A stretch of 11,527 nucleotides of DNA from Propionibacteriaceae bacterium (GCA_027346035.1 DAIESZ010000261.1:1-11527), one strand, 5' to 3'. Shown: positions 1 to 8,146, numbered from the stretch's first letter. The notes: generated by a model from the sequence alone, not told the origin. A program made the numbers and translations.

Positions 1-1016
1 ACCAGCACAGCGCGGAAGATCTCGTGCAGGCGACGCTATGCACCGCCGTGGCGTGGTGGCGGGTGCGGAGCCCGGCCGGTGGACGGGCCTACGCGCGGCG
101 GGTGATGCATCGGCGACAGGTCAGCCGGTGGCGGAACCGACGGCCGGGTGAGCGGCTCGACACCGACAAGCCCGAACGGGCCGGGCCGGAACCGTCCTCG
201 ACGGTGGACCCGAGGCTGGGTTTGCCGCAGGCGCTGTCGCGCCTGACGCCTCGCCAGCGCGCGGTGCTGGTGTTGCGCTTCTCCGACGACCTCAGCGTCG
301 AGCACACCGCCCAGGTGCTGTGCTGCAGCCGGGACACCGTCACGAACGACACCAATCTCGCGTTGCGCCGGCTCCGCGACACCGCACCGGACCTCGCGGC
401 ACTCGTGGACGGCGAGGTATCCGACCATGGCCACCACCTGCTCGGTGACGCCCTGCGCCAGGTCGCCGAGCAGGCCACGCCGCTCGACCTGGTCGAGCGG
501 GTCAGGCGTGGCACCCGCCGGCGCCGCACCCGACGCGCCGCGGTCGCCGGCTCCACGCTTGCGATCGTTGCCGCGGTCGTCATCTGGTGGGCTGTGACCC
601 GGTCCCCCGGGCCGGTTGCGGCAAGCGGCCCGGCGACGTGCGGCGCACCAGTGACCACACCCCTGCCCACCTGGGCGCGCAGCGGCTTCTCCCCGCCGGA
701 CATCCCCGTCCTGCACGAGCTCAGCAACCGGGGGATGATGCTGGCGGTGTTGTTCGGCAACCCCCTGACGGCGCCGCCGGCCACCGACCACAACAACAAG
801 GTGTTGTGGGTCTCCAAACCGGCCCCCGCCGAAGGTGACCCGACCGCGCCGCACCACGGCGACCTGGAAATCACCGCGCACCTGCCCGGCAGCAACCTCA
901 CCGTGCAGCGGCAGGTCATCGGCGGCCCCGGACCGTCCTACATCAACCTGCCGCGGCCGGGGTGCTGGCAGCTGACACTGAGCTGGTTCGGCCACCACGA
1001 CACCATGGACCTGTAA
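1..1016 (+). CDS. SigE-family sigma factor fused to a membrane/extracytoplasmic domain (5' partial)
   Basis: The reading frame is open from the window edge (first full codon at base 3) to TAA at 1014-1016, so the start lies outside. The first visible residues, QHSAEDLVQATL, match the SAEDLVQ signature of region 2 in SigE-type group 4 sigma factors. It is followed by a region 2.3/2.4-like YARRVMHRRQVSRWRNRR. Region 4 lies at about 219-377 (LTPRQRAVLVLRF, then an HTH and ALRRLR). The frame then continues through a linker, an Arg-rich patch (RRGTRRRRTRR), one hydrophobic segment at about 537-596 and an outer domain with a PGCW motif near the C-terminus. In many actinomycetes the sigma factor stops after region 4 and a separate anti-sigma-like membrane protein follows; here both are one frame. 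The recognition helix (SRDTVTNDTNLAL) departs from the usual GTVKSxxxRAL pattern. Expected role: promoter recognition by RNA polymerase with a built-in membrane tether or sensor. The family is confident; fusion function is inference. Confidence 0.85.
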   Translation, partial: QHSAEDLVQATLCTAVAWWRVRSPAGGRAYARRVMHRRQVSRWRNRRPGERLDTDKPERAGPEPSSTVDPRLGLPQALSRLTPRQRAVLVLRFSDDLSVEHTAQVLCCSRDTVTNDTNLALRRLRDTAPDLAALVDGEVSDHGHHLLGDALRQVAEQATPLDLVERVRRGTRRRRTRRAAVAGSTLAIVAAVVIWWAVTRSPGPVAASGPATCGAPVTTPLPTWARSGFSPPDIPVLHELSNRGMMLAVLFGNPLTAPPATDHNNKVLWVSKPAPAEGDPTAPHHGDLEITAHLPGSNLTVQRQVIGGPGPSYINLPRPGCWQLTLSWFGHHDTMDL

Positions 1017-1259
1017 TACGCACCACAACGCGTGATCACACCAACGCCGTAGCCGCAGCCGCCGAACCCACGCCCCGGGCCGAGGCGTCACGCCAGCGCG
1101 ACCCACGTCACCGCACACCCACAACCAGATCCCGCATGGACGACAAGCACATGTAGGTCAACGAGGGAGAACTCGAGACCGCAGCGGCGGGGGTGCACGA
1201 ATGGTCCAACAATGGCTCGATTTCATCATGCCGTCTTCATCATGCCGTGGTGACGCCCG
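1017..1259. other. Low-coding spacer, possible gene debris
   Basis: I see no convincing gene here. A frame beginning at ATG 1136 gives only MDDKHM and stops at TAG 1154. The same frame then reads VNEGELETAAAGVHEWSNNG before its character changes, which looks protein-like but has no good start codon. A second short frame from ATG 1201 begins MVQQWLDFIM and loses coding character after the tandem duplication at 1222-1248. These pieces may be remnants of one or more decayed small genes; I cannot name a family. Confidence 0.3.
1222..1248. repeat. Short tandem duplication, 14-bp period
   Basis: The 13-mer TTCATCATGCCGT occurs at 1222-1234 and again at 1236-1248. A single extra base separates the copies, giving a period of 14. 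The period is not a multiple of three, so gain of a copy shifts any reading frame running through it. It lies inside the frame that starts at ATG 1201 and 12 bp before the GTG of the 83-residue ORF. Confidence 0.85.
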
Positions 1260-1511
1260 GTGGCCGACGTCTACTTCCGCCATGCCCTCGCCATCTCGGT
1301 GCCCCTGGTGGCCTGGATGGCGGCGATGTCCACCGGGCAGCGAACAACCGGTGCGTGCCTGACGAGCATCACCGGCGGCAAGAAGCAGGTCAAGCTGCTC
1401 GCCAGCATGCTCGGACTGCTTCAGCAGAAAGGGGCCTGCGAGCGATTGCTCACGTCGCCGGCGGACGAGGTCGAGCAGATCATCGCACCGGCACTCGCGA
1501 AGACCGCCTGA
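1260..1511 (+). CDS. Hypothetical 83-residue protein, possibly a remnant
   Basis: The frame GTG 1260 to TGA 1509-1511 encodes MADVYFRHALAISVPLVAWM and ends EQIIAPALAKTA. Third codon positions are strongly G/C and the product is a balanced mix of helical residues, which favours real coding over a shadow. It has one moderately hydrophobic stretch (residues 8-22) and no motif I recognise. Against it: no Shine-Dalgarno sequence precedes the GTG, and an in-frame TGA lies only nine bases upstream. Taking out one 14-bp repeat unit would put the upstream MVQQWLDFIM frame in register with this ORF, broken only by one TGA. It may therefore be the 3' part of a decayed longer gene. I do not recognise the family. 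Confidence 0.35.
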   Translation: MADVYFRHALAISVPLVAWMAAMSTGQRTTGACLTSITGGKKQVKLLASMLGLLQQKGACERLLTSPADEVEQIIAPALAKTA

Positions 1512-1534
1512 GGGGCCACAAGGGGGTCGGCGTA

Positions 1535-1547
1535 CGTAGTCACTACG
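1535..1547. promoter_or_regulatory. Dyad CGTAGT-C-ACTACG, candidate operator
   Basis: A perfect 6-bp inverted repeat with a one-base centre lies 37 bp before the start of the large papain-fold gene. Its size and compactness suit a dimeric NarL/LuxR-type or similar HTH regulator. Which regulator binds is not shown by the sequence. The LAL protein encoded at 5497-8112 carries a GerE-type HTH and is the nearest candidate. Confidence 0.4.
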
Positions 1548-1560
1548 GATGCGCCGCCGA

Positions 1561-1583
1561 TCCCCCGAGGGTTCAGTGGGGGA
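1561..1583 (+). promoter_or_regulatory. Hairpin overlapping the ribosome-binding tract of the 1299-residue gene
   Basis: TCCCCC at 1561-1566 is perfectly complementary to GGGGGA at 1578-1583, with an 11-base loop. The right arm is the only strong purine tract directly before ATG 1584. In mRNA the stem would cover the putative Shine-Dalgarno region and end against the start codon. A GAGGG tract lies in the loop (1567-1571) and could serve as an alternative, more distant ribosome site. Reduced translation when the stem forms is inference. Confidence 0.45.
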
Positions 1584-4500
1584 ATGACAGCCGGAAGCTT
1601 CGAGTCCCTGCCCTCACGGCCCCTGCACCTTCCCCGTCCGATGAATCCTCGTCCCGATCCGAACCCCCAACCCCCAGGTCCAAGGCCCCCGACAGGGACC
1701 TTCGACCTGGGGCCTGCCTACTCCGGGATCCCCGTCTCGGCGACCGGGTCCTACGACCTCCAGTCACCGGCCACGCAGGCGAGCGTGTCAGTCACCGGCG
1801 GAGGACCGTATCTCACGGCGTCGGTCCAATCGGCGGGGAACGTCGCCCAGGTGACGCTCCAGCTCCTGGTTCCCTCGGGGGCTTCGGTGTCTCCGGGGCC
1901 GTGGCAGGGCACGGTGTCGGTCACCGGTGTGACCGGCGTCCAGCAGATCACGGTCCGGGCGACGTTCTACGGCACCATCATCGGTAGCGTCAGTGTCGAG
2001 CCGGCGATCGCCGCCCCGGGGGGACCGGTCCACCTCCAGGTCCTCAACACTCTTGGCAAGGCCATCGACGATCCGGGGGTGTACGTCACGGTCCAGGGCG
2101 TTCCCGGCGCCTCCCGCTGGGAGCAGTATGCGACGCCCGGCACCCGGACGCTGTCGGTCATCGCCTCCACCGGTTCCCTGTTCGAGACGGCGTCCGCCCA
2201 GGTCGTCATCACGGGGAGCCCGACGCTGTTCACCCTGGCGCCGCCGTCGACCACCGAGCTGCCGATCATTCGCGCCTCGATCATTCCCGGCCGGCCGTAC
2301 CTGGGGACGTTCAGCCTCGGGACGCCGCGGTCCCGGGCAGGCGTCCCCGTGACCGCGACGGTCGCCGAGATGCAGGCTCCCCCCGGCCGGGCAGGCGGTC
2401 CCACGACCACCGCGCCGTCCCCCGGACGGGCGTCCGCCGTCCGCCCCGTTCCCAGCGAGATCATCACCGGGACCGTGCTGGCCCCGGGCCCGGTCGTCCC
2501 ACGAACGCCAACGACGTCCTACGTGTGGGACTTCGGTGACGGCACGGCTCCCCAGACCACCACCGACCCGACTGTCACCCACGACTTCCTCCACGCCATC
2601 GACCCCGCCGCGGTCGAGCACTACTTCGAGGTGGCGTGCACGGCCAGCCACGACAACGTCACCGTGCGCCGGACGATCGTGCTCCACTCCACGTACGGGA
2701 TCTGTCGCCGGCTCGGAACCGTCGTGCCCCCCATCACCGGCGCGCCGACCTACGCGCCGGTCGCGACGATCCCCGGGGTGCTCGGAATGCAGGTTCCGCT
2801 CAACGCTTTGAACGCCTCGATGGTCGTGCACAATCTGGAGGCCCAGGCGATGACCCTGGACGCCATGGCCGTGGTCCCCCTGAGTGACGCGCCGGGCGTG
2901 ATTCCGGCGGCCCCGCAGTTCCGCAAGATGTCCAACCCGCAGACGATTGCGGCCCGGTCGGCGTCAGCGCTGGGAAGCCTCGTCGCGTTCAGCGAGGTGC
3001 ATCTGGACGGCACGCCCGCGAACGCCTTCTGGCTGTACTACTCGGGAGCGATGGCCGACGGCACGCCCGTCCGGTTCTCGGTGGTCTTCCGCATCTCGGC
3101 CACCGACTCCGGCCTGGCGGCCTCGAGGTGGCAGGCCCCGCCTCCGATCTGGAACCTCACAGCGGCCGCGCAGGCCGTGAACCACCTGCGGATCGGCCCC
3201 GGGCCGGTCGAGGGGGCCGCCTCGGCACCGGACGACGCCACCCGCACCATCAGCGTCCCGATCGCGACCGACGCGCACTCGCCAGCGACCCTGGACCTGG
3301 CCGGCGCCGCCATCGCAGCCGGACTCTCCACCATCACGGCGGCGTCCCTGCCGAGCGCGGCCACGAACCAGCCGCAACCCACCATCTCCGCCCGGGCGAT
3401 ACGCCCTCGGATGCTCGGTCCGGGGATCTCCGGGGTTGTTCCCACGTTGAACCTCGGCACGACGCCCATGGTGAGGAACCTGCGCATCGACCCGACGAAC
3501 GCACCTCCGGTCGCCGAAGGGGCGGTGTGCTTCCCCGATGACATCTCGGACGCGGATGCCGCCGCCGCGGCGGCTCAGCAGCTCGTCTGCCAGCTGTCCA
3601 GCGGGCCCTCGCAGACGGTCACGATCCCGGCTGCCTTCCAGAACGCGCAGGCCGGCGACGTCATCCTGTCACCGGCCCCGACCGGCGACGGCGACCTCAT
3701 CGCGGCGATGTTCTCGGCGCTGACGCCGCCGCAGCACCACGGGCACTCCGGGATCATGACGGCCAACTTCTACGAGATCACCCACTGCACCGCGTCCGTC
3801 GACCGGGTGGCGGCCAACCTCGACACCGACGTCGCCGGCATCCCCACCCAGATCAAGCCGGACTTCCTCGACTACGGCTGGCCGGGGAGCATCACCCAGA
3901 CAGTGGACGAGGCGACCACACCCGTACCCTGGACCGCGCCCGAGGGCAAGACCTATACCGAGACCTCGTTCAATTTCGACGACCGGGGCAATCCGCAGCA
4001 GTTGGTCCACCCGGTCGTCGTCAAGCCGCTGCCGGAGAACGAGGCGATGGCGCGTTCGCTGCTGCGCGCGGCGGCCGACATCGCGCGATCGAAGGGTGCC
4101 CGCTACGCGTCGTCGTTCAACCAGCCGGCCGGGACCTCGCCGGGCCAGCAGCTCGCGCTCGGCAAGTGCTACTACTCCTTCTACAACTACACGAAGGCCG
4201 CGATCTCGGCGGGGTTCACCGATCCGGCACCGGCGGAGGCGGGCTGGGCGCAGGGGCTGGTACCCGCCGTCTGCTCGGCGTTCGTGTGGATGTCGATGAA
4301 GCAGGCAGGCATCCCCTGCGTGTCGACGCATCCGAACGAGTCCCTCTCGGACTTCACCGCCGCCGCGCGGGCGACCGGGGAGGCCGTCGTGTCGCCGGAC
4401 CCGAGCGACCCCACGCCGGACGGGCTCGTCTTCTACTCCGAGGACGTGCGGCGAGCGGGCGGTCAGGCTCTCTACAACCTGTTCATGCAGCAGGCACTGG

Positions 4501-5483
4501 ACAAGGAACTGGGCCTGGGAACCCTGCCCGGCGTCAGCGACGCCATCGTCGGCCCCATCGCCGACCAGCTGCTCAACTGCTTCGCGTTCGGCGATCCCAC
4601 CATGGTCGGATCGGACAATTGGCAGAACCCGGGCGTCGGCAACGCGATCAGCCCCGACAACATCATGCTGTGGAGCCCACCGTACTTCGGCTTCGCCGAG
4701 CCCCTGCAGTACCTGCCGGCGCACACGGACCAGTACACGCCCAGCCACTGGGTCCGGGTCACGACCCACGGCACCATCTCCGGACGCGTGACCCGCAGCG
4801 ACACGGGTGCCCCCGTGCCGGGCGCGATGGTGTGGGCCAACCTCAACGTCGCGGGGATGTTCGCCCAGACCGGCCCCGACGGCAGTTACACGCTGTCCAG
4901 CGTCCCGCTGGGCTCCTACTCGCTCAAGGCGAGCGCGACGATCACGGTGAACTCGGCGTCCGTGGAGTTCAGCAACGACCAGGGGCTGGCCTTCACTCTC
5001 ACGGCGGACAACAACGCGAACGCCCACCAGGACCTCGAAATCAGTCCCGCGTCCAGCCTCTTCCGCCGGATCGACGTTGCCTACCAGGTGGACTGCACCC
5101 ATGGCGACTGCAACCCGGCGAACACGCACGGCAGCCGGCCGTCGGGGCCGTTCCACCGGGCTCTCTACGTGACCCCGGGCCAGCAGACGGACACGATCGC
5201 CTACACCTACGACTACAGCGGGGGCGGCTACTTCCACATCACCTACACCTTCACCGCGGCACTCCTCCAGGACGGGAGCACCGTGATGATCGACCTCGCC
5301 GGCGTCATGTACGACGACGGGAGCGGCGACGAGCAGACGAGCAAGTCGCTCGCCGCCCCGCTCCAGCTCGCGGCCGGAGCCTCCGTCACGTCGAGCCTCG
5401 ACATCGAGCACGACGGCTTCTGCTACAGCAACGGCCCATCGCACTTCACGTTCACGCTGACGAACAATCAGCAGACCGGCTGA
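1584..5483 (+). CDS. 1299-residue multidomain protein with permuted papain-fold (YiiX/NlpC-P60-like) domain
   Basis: I chose ATG 1584 for the abutting GGGGGA tract; ATG 1641 (residue 20) lacks one. The N-terminus is Pro-rich and there is no signal peptide, lipobox, membrane segment or LPXTG motif. Order of parts: beta-rich segments containing the similar phrases GTFDLGPAYSGIPVSATG (about 38) and GTFSLGTPRSRAGVPVTATV (about 240); a PKD-like domain (about 295-370) with YVWDFGDG at 313-320; a region of uncertain fold (375-640); a permuted papain-like domain (about 640-1055); a carboxypeptidase-regulatory/CnaB-like domain from 1063 (GTISGRV, then TGPDGSYTLSSVPLGSYSL); and a Thr/Ser-rich beta domain to the end. 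In the papain-like part GDVIL (691-695), HHGHSGIM with His721, and AVCSAFVW with Cys897 occur in the His-before-Cys order of permuted NlpC/P60 proteins; SPDN at 1023-1026 may match a later conserved turn. That fold covers amidases, peptidases and acyltransferases; the substrate is unknown. It lies alone on this strand and converges with the LAL regulator gene. Confidence 0.85.
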   Translation: MTAGSFESLPSRPLHLPRPMNPRPDPNPQPPGPRPPTGTFDLGPAYSGIPVSATGSYDLQSPATQASVSVTGGGPYLTASVQSAGNVAQVTLQLLVPSGASVSPGPWQGTVSVTGVTGVQQITVRATFYGTIIGSVSVEPAIAAPGGPVHLQVLNTLGKAIDDPGVYVTVQGVPGASRWEQYATPGTRTLSVIASTGSLFETASAQVVITGSPTLFTLAPPSTTELPIIRASIIPGRPYLGTFSLGTPRSRAGVPVTATVAEMQAPPGRAGGPTTTAPSPGRASAVRPVPSEIITGTVLAPGPVVPRTPTTSYVWDFGDGTAPQTTTDPTVTHDFLHAIDPAAVEHYFEVACTASHDNVTVRRTIVLHSTYGICRRLGTVVPPITGAPTYAPVATIPGVLGMQVPLNALNASMVVHNLEAQAMTLDAMAVVPLSDAPGVIPAAPQFRKMSNPQTIAARSASALGSLVAFSEVHLDGTPANAFWLYYSGAMADGTPVRFSVVFRISATDSGLAASRWQAPPPIWNLTAAAQAVNHLRIGPGPVEGAASAPDDATRTISVPIATDAHSPATLDLAGAAIAAGLSTITAASLPSAATNQPQPTISARAIRPRMLGPGISGVVPTLNLGTTPMVRNLRIDPTNAPPVAEGAVCFPDDISDADAAAAAAQQLVCQLSSGPSQTVTIPAAFQNAQAGDVILSPAPTGDGDLIAAMFSALTPPQHHGHSGIMTANFYEITHCTASVDRVAANLDTDVAGIPTQIKPDFLDYGWPGSITQTVDEATTPVPWTAPEGKTYTETSFNFDDRGNPQQLVHPVVVKPLPENEAMARSLLRAAADIARSKGARYASSFNQPAGTSPGQQLALGKCYYSFYNYTKAAISAGFTDPAPAEAGWAQGLVPAVCSAFVWMSMKQAGIPCVSTHPNESLSDFTAAARATGEAVVSPDPSDPTPDGLVFYSEDVRRAGGQALYNLFMQQALDKELGLGTLPGVSDAIVGPIADQLLNCFAFGDPTMVGSDNWQNPGVGNAISPDNIMLWSPPYFGFAEPLQYLPAHTDQYTPSHWVRVTTHGTISGRVTRSDTGAPVPGAMVWANLNVAGMFAQTGPDGSYTLSSVPLGSYSLKASATITVNSASVEFSNDQGLAFTLTADNNANAHQDLEISPASSLFRRIDVAYQVDCTHGDCNPANTHGSRPSGPFHRALYVTPGQQTDTIAYTYDYSGGGYFHITYTFTAALLQDGSTVMIDLAGVMYDDGSGDEQTSKSLAAPLQLAAGASVTSSLDIEHDGFCYSNGPSHFTFTLTNNQQTG

Positions 5484-5496
5484 CGCCCGCCAATCG

Positions 5497-8112
5497 TCAT
5501 GATCCGACCTTGCCCAGCACGGGGCTGTTGCCCAGTTGGCCGCGACCCTGGACCCCGAGCTTGCTGTAGCACCTGGACAGGTGGGTCGAGACGGTTCGCG
5601 CCGAAATGCCCAGTTCCCCGGCGATCTCCTTGTCGGAGCGTCCCCGCAACGCCAGCAGGGCGACCTGGCGTTCCCGCGGGGTGAGTTGTGGACCGACCGT
5701 GACGGCTCCCACCAGCCATGGGGCCAATGGGGTCTCGACCCGTTCGTTCAGGCTGGCGACCCGGACGCCGCTCGCCCGGGCCGCGCGCTGGTCGCCCTCG
5801 CGCGCATGCCTGAATGCCGCCTCAGCGGCCACCTCGCGGGCGAGGGCCAGTGCACCCAACGCCTGGCACCGCAGGGCGACGGCATCCAACGTGTCGGCGT
5901 CCCCGCTCGCCAGCGCCTCGACGTGGGTCACCAGACAGGTGGCGAGCGGCCCGTCGACTGCTTGCACCCGGAGCATCGCCGGCAGCACCGCACGGGCGGC
6001 GCCGTACCGGGCGGCGTCGTGATACGCGAACACGGCCGAGGTCCACTGCCCGTGCTCGATGGCCAGGCTGGCGGCCCAGGTGGCCCGGTCCGCGGCGGCA
6101 GCGAGGTTGAGCCGACCCGCCAACACCGCGGCGCGGGCCTGCTCCCATTCGGGCTGGTACGCCCTGAGCACCGTGCCCTTGGTCCCCTGCTCGAGGGCCC
6201 GCTCGGCCCCGTCAAGGTCTCCCGCCTCGGCAGCGGCCCGAGCGAGCACACCCCACAGGTAGCGCTGGGTGAACTGGTCGAACAGGGTGAGGGACGCGAC
6301 GCATCTGCGGAAACGGTGCACGGCCGTCCGGCCACGTCCGCAGAACTGGTCGACCCGACCCATGACGTACTCACTGCGCGGAAGCGCGAAAGGATCGTTG
6401 TCGGCCATCGCCTGGCGACGCATCGACTCCGCCCGCCGGATCGCGTCGTCGAACTGGGCGAGGTCGAGTTCGGCGCAGGCGGCGATGAGCTCGACCGAGC
6501 ACTCGCCGTAGGGCACCGTGTCGCGGGCAGCGCGCAGCACCGGCGCCAACCGGTCCGCGTCCGAGATGGCCCGTCGCAGCCTCCCCTGCCAGTACTCGGC
6601 CCCCACGACACCCACTGCCGCCAACGCTCGAACCGGTGGCTCCGCCTGCTCGTCGTCGACCAGATCGCGTCCCCTGTCGAGCGCCTCGGCGTGTCGGGCG
6701 TCGAGCGCGAGCAGTGAGACGTGCAGGGCGCGCAGTTGGCTCGAGGCGGACCGGTCTCCAGCCAGCGCCCTTTCGACGACGTCGACCCCTCGTGCGGCGT
6801 CCCCCGCGGTCAGCCCCTCACCCATCGCCGCACAGTAGACGAGGGCCTCGCGATCCGCCGGAGTGAGCGACTCCGGCGGCAGCTGTCCGGTCAGCTTCGC
6901 GGCCTCATCTCGGCGACCACTGTGGGTGAGGACTTCGGCCAGCAGCACCGTCGCCTCGACACCCCCACCGGACTCGACGGCCTGACGCGCCAGGCGCTCG
7001 GCGGTCGCCAGGCTGATCGCTCGAGCCGCCCTCGCGGCCGTGAGCAGGCGGTGAACATCCTGCGGCTGCCCGTCCTCCAGCCGCCAGAGTGCGGCCCGTA
7101 CCAGGTCGGACGCCCGGGCCCCGGGCGCCGCCTCGATCTGCTGGGCCAGGTCCATCCGGTAACGTCGCAGGCGCACCGCCGGCATGGTCGTGCGCAGGAT
7201 CTCGCCGTGAAGGGGATGGGCGCTCGTGACCTCGGGACCGGTCATCCCCGGGCGGACGGTGATGAGGTGCTCGGTTTCCAGCGCGTCCAGGACGATCGGG
7301 TCCACGCTGTGCACCAGGATCGACAAGGCGATCGGTTCGGTTGCGGCGACGAGTTCGAGTGCCCGACGGTGAGCCCCCTGGACGCCGGCGAGGCGGCGTC
7401 CGACCAGGTCCCGCGCGCCGCTTCCGACCGGCGCCGCACCCCCCAGCGTCCAGGCCGAGCGGTGGACGAGAGCCCCTGACTCGAGGGCCGCTGCCACCAA
7501 CTCGTGCAACATCAGCGGATTGCCCTGCGAGCGCTGGGCGAAGGCGCGAACGGTCGCGACGTCGACCGGTCCCCCGAGGCCTCCCTCCAGATACTCGGCC
7601 ACCTCGTCGGTGGTGAAGCCGGCAAGTTCGATCCGTTCAACGAAACCTTCCTGCCACAACCTGCGTCCACCCTCGGGCAGTGGCTGCTCCTGCGCCGTCG
7701 CGAGCACCACCACGCGGTGTGCCCGGGCGAGCTCGAAGATCACACCCGCCGAATGCTCGTCGACCAATGGAAGATCATCGACGATGAGAATGGGGCGGTC
7801 GAGGGCATGCGCTCCGAGCTCCCGCAACACACGCCGGACGACTTGGGCGGTTGTCTCCGGCTCCTTCCGGCCGCCGGGCTCGCCGAAGGCTCCGGCCAGA
7901 ACGGCGAAGGGCGTGTTGGCGGTCAGCTCGTGCCCCGCGACGTGAGTCGGCGTCGTCCCGTGCCCGGCGAGGCGACCAGCCAGGGTCTGCACGAAGGCGG
8001 TCTTCCCGACGCCGCCCTCCCCCAGCACGAGGACGCCGAGACCGGCCCGCGCAGCCTTGATCGCGCGGTCCAACTCGGCTCGCCGCCCCACGAACGGCCA
8101 CGGGCCCGACAT
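5497..8112 (-). CDS. LuxR-family (LAL/MalT-like) ATP-binding transcriptional regulator
   Basis: The 871-residue product has the LAL layout. An N-terminal NTPase contains Walker A GEGGVGKT (31-38) after the typical FVGRRAEL opening, and Walker B ILIVDD (about 108-113). A long helical, TPR-like middle is rich in Ala, Leu and Arg. The C-terminal GerE-type HTH is at about 810-860 (LTPRERQVALLALRGRSDKE, then ISARTVSTHL). Length is close to the usual 850-950 of this class, and all landmark motifs are present. Such proteins act in the cytoplasm as ATP- and ligand-dependent activators, often of adjacent catabolic or secondary-metabolite genes. The start ATG at 8112 has no Shine-Dalgarno but has a -10-like TAGGTT six bases ahead, consistent with a leaderless mRNA. 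Its stop lies 13 bp from the stop of the convergent 1299-residue gene. The inducing ligand and target promoters cannot be read from the sequence. Confidence 0.93.
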   Translation of the reverse strand: MSGPWPFVGRRAELDRAIKAARAGLGVLVLGEGGVGKTAFVQTLAGRLAGHGTTPTHVAGHELTANTPFAVLAGAFGEPGGRKEPETTAQVVRRVLRELGAHALDRPILIVDDLPLVDEHSAGVIFELARAHRVVVLATAQEQPLPEGGRRLWQEGFVERIELAGFTTDEVAEYLEGGLGGPVDVATVRAFAQRSQGNPLMLHELVAAALESGALVHRSAWTLGGAAPVGSGARDLVGRRLAGVQGAHRRALELVAATEPIALSILVHSVDPIVLDALETEHLITVRPGMTGPEVTSAHPLHGEILRTTMPAVRLRRYRMDLAQQIEAAPGARASDLVRAALWRLEDGQPQDVHRLLTAARAARAISLATAERLARQAVESGGGVEATVLLAEVLTHSGRRDEAAKLTGQLPPESLTPADREALVYCAAMGEGLTAGDAARGVDVVERALAGDRSASSQLRALHVSLLALDARHAEALDRGRDLVDDEQAEPPVRALAAVGVVGAEYWQGRLRRAISDADRLAPVLRAARDTVPYGECSVELIAACAELDLAQFDDAIRRAESMRRQAMADNDPFALPRSEYVMGRVDQFCGRGRTAVHRFRRCVASLTLFDQFTQRYLWGVLARAAAEAGDLDGAERALEQGTKGTVLRAYQPEWEQARAAVLAGRLNLAAAADRATWAASLAIEHGQWTSAVFAYHDAARYGAARAVLPAMLRVQAVDGPLATCLVTHVEALASGDADTLDAVALRCQALGALALAREVAAEAAFRHAREGDQRAARASGVRVASLNERVETPLAPWLVGAVTVGPQLTPRERQVALLALRGRSDKEIAGELGISARTVSTHLSRCYSKLGVQGRGQLGNSPVLGKVGS

Positions 8113-8118
8113 ACGCGT

Positions 8119-8146
8119 AACCTAACCGGCCGCGGCTAGTCCGCAA
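8119..8146 (-). promoter_or_regulatory. Putative leaderless promoter of the LAL regulator
   Basis: On the minus strand TTGCGG (8146-8141) is followed after 16 bases by TAGGTT (8124-8119). Six bases then lead directly to ATG at 8112. TAGGTT fits the TANNNT -10 pattern, and the spacing places the transcription start at or near the A of the start codon. No ribosome-binding tract is present. Confidence 0.5.

Noticed and set aside
36..1124. Minus-strand open frame across the sigma-factor gene
   Set aside because: The plus strand carries clear sigma region 2 and 4 motifs; this frame has none.
3669..5444. Long minus-strand open frame (591 codons) antisense to the papain-fold gene
   Set aside because: Its product is dominated by Arg, Val, Gly and Asp in a mirrored pattern, typical of a GC-rich shadow. 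The plus strand has coherent domains.
5536..6717. Long plus-strand open frame (393 codons) antisense to the LAL regulator
   Set aside because: It is an open shadow caused by high GC. The opposite strand carries Walker A, Walker B and GerE HTH motifs in order, while this frame has no motif and no ribosome site.
7502..7512. Reverse-complement match to ten bases of the 11-bp arm repeat
   Set aside because: It falls in conserved coding sequence of the LAL regulator (LMLHELV) and is best explained by codon coincidence.
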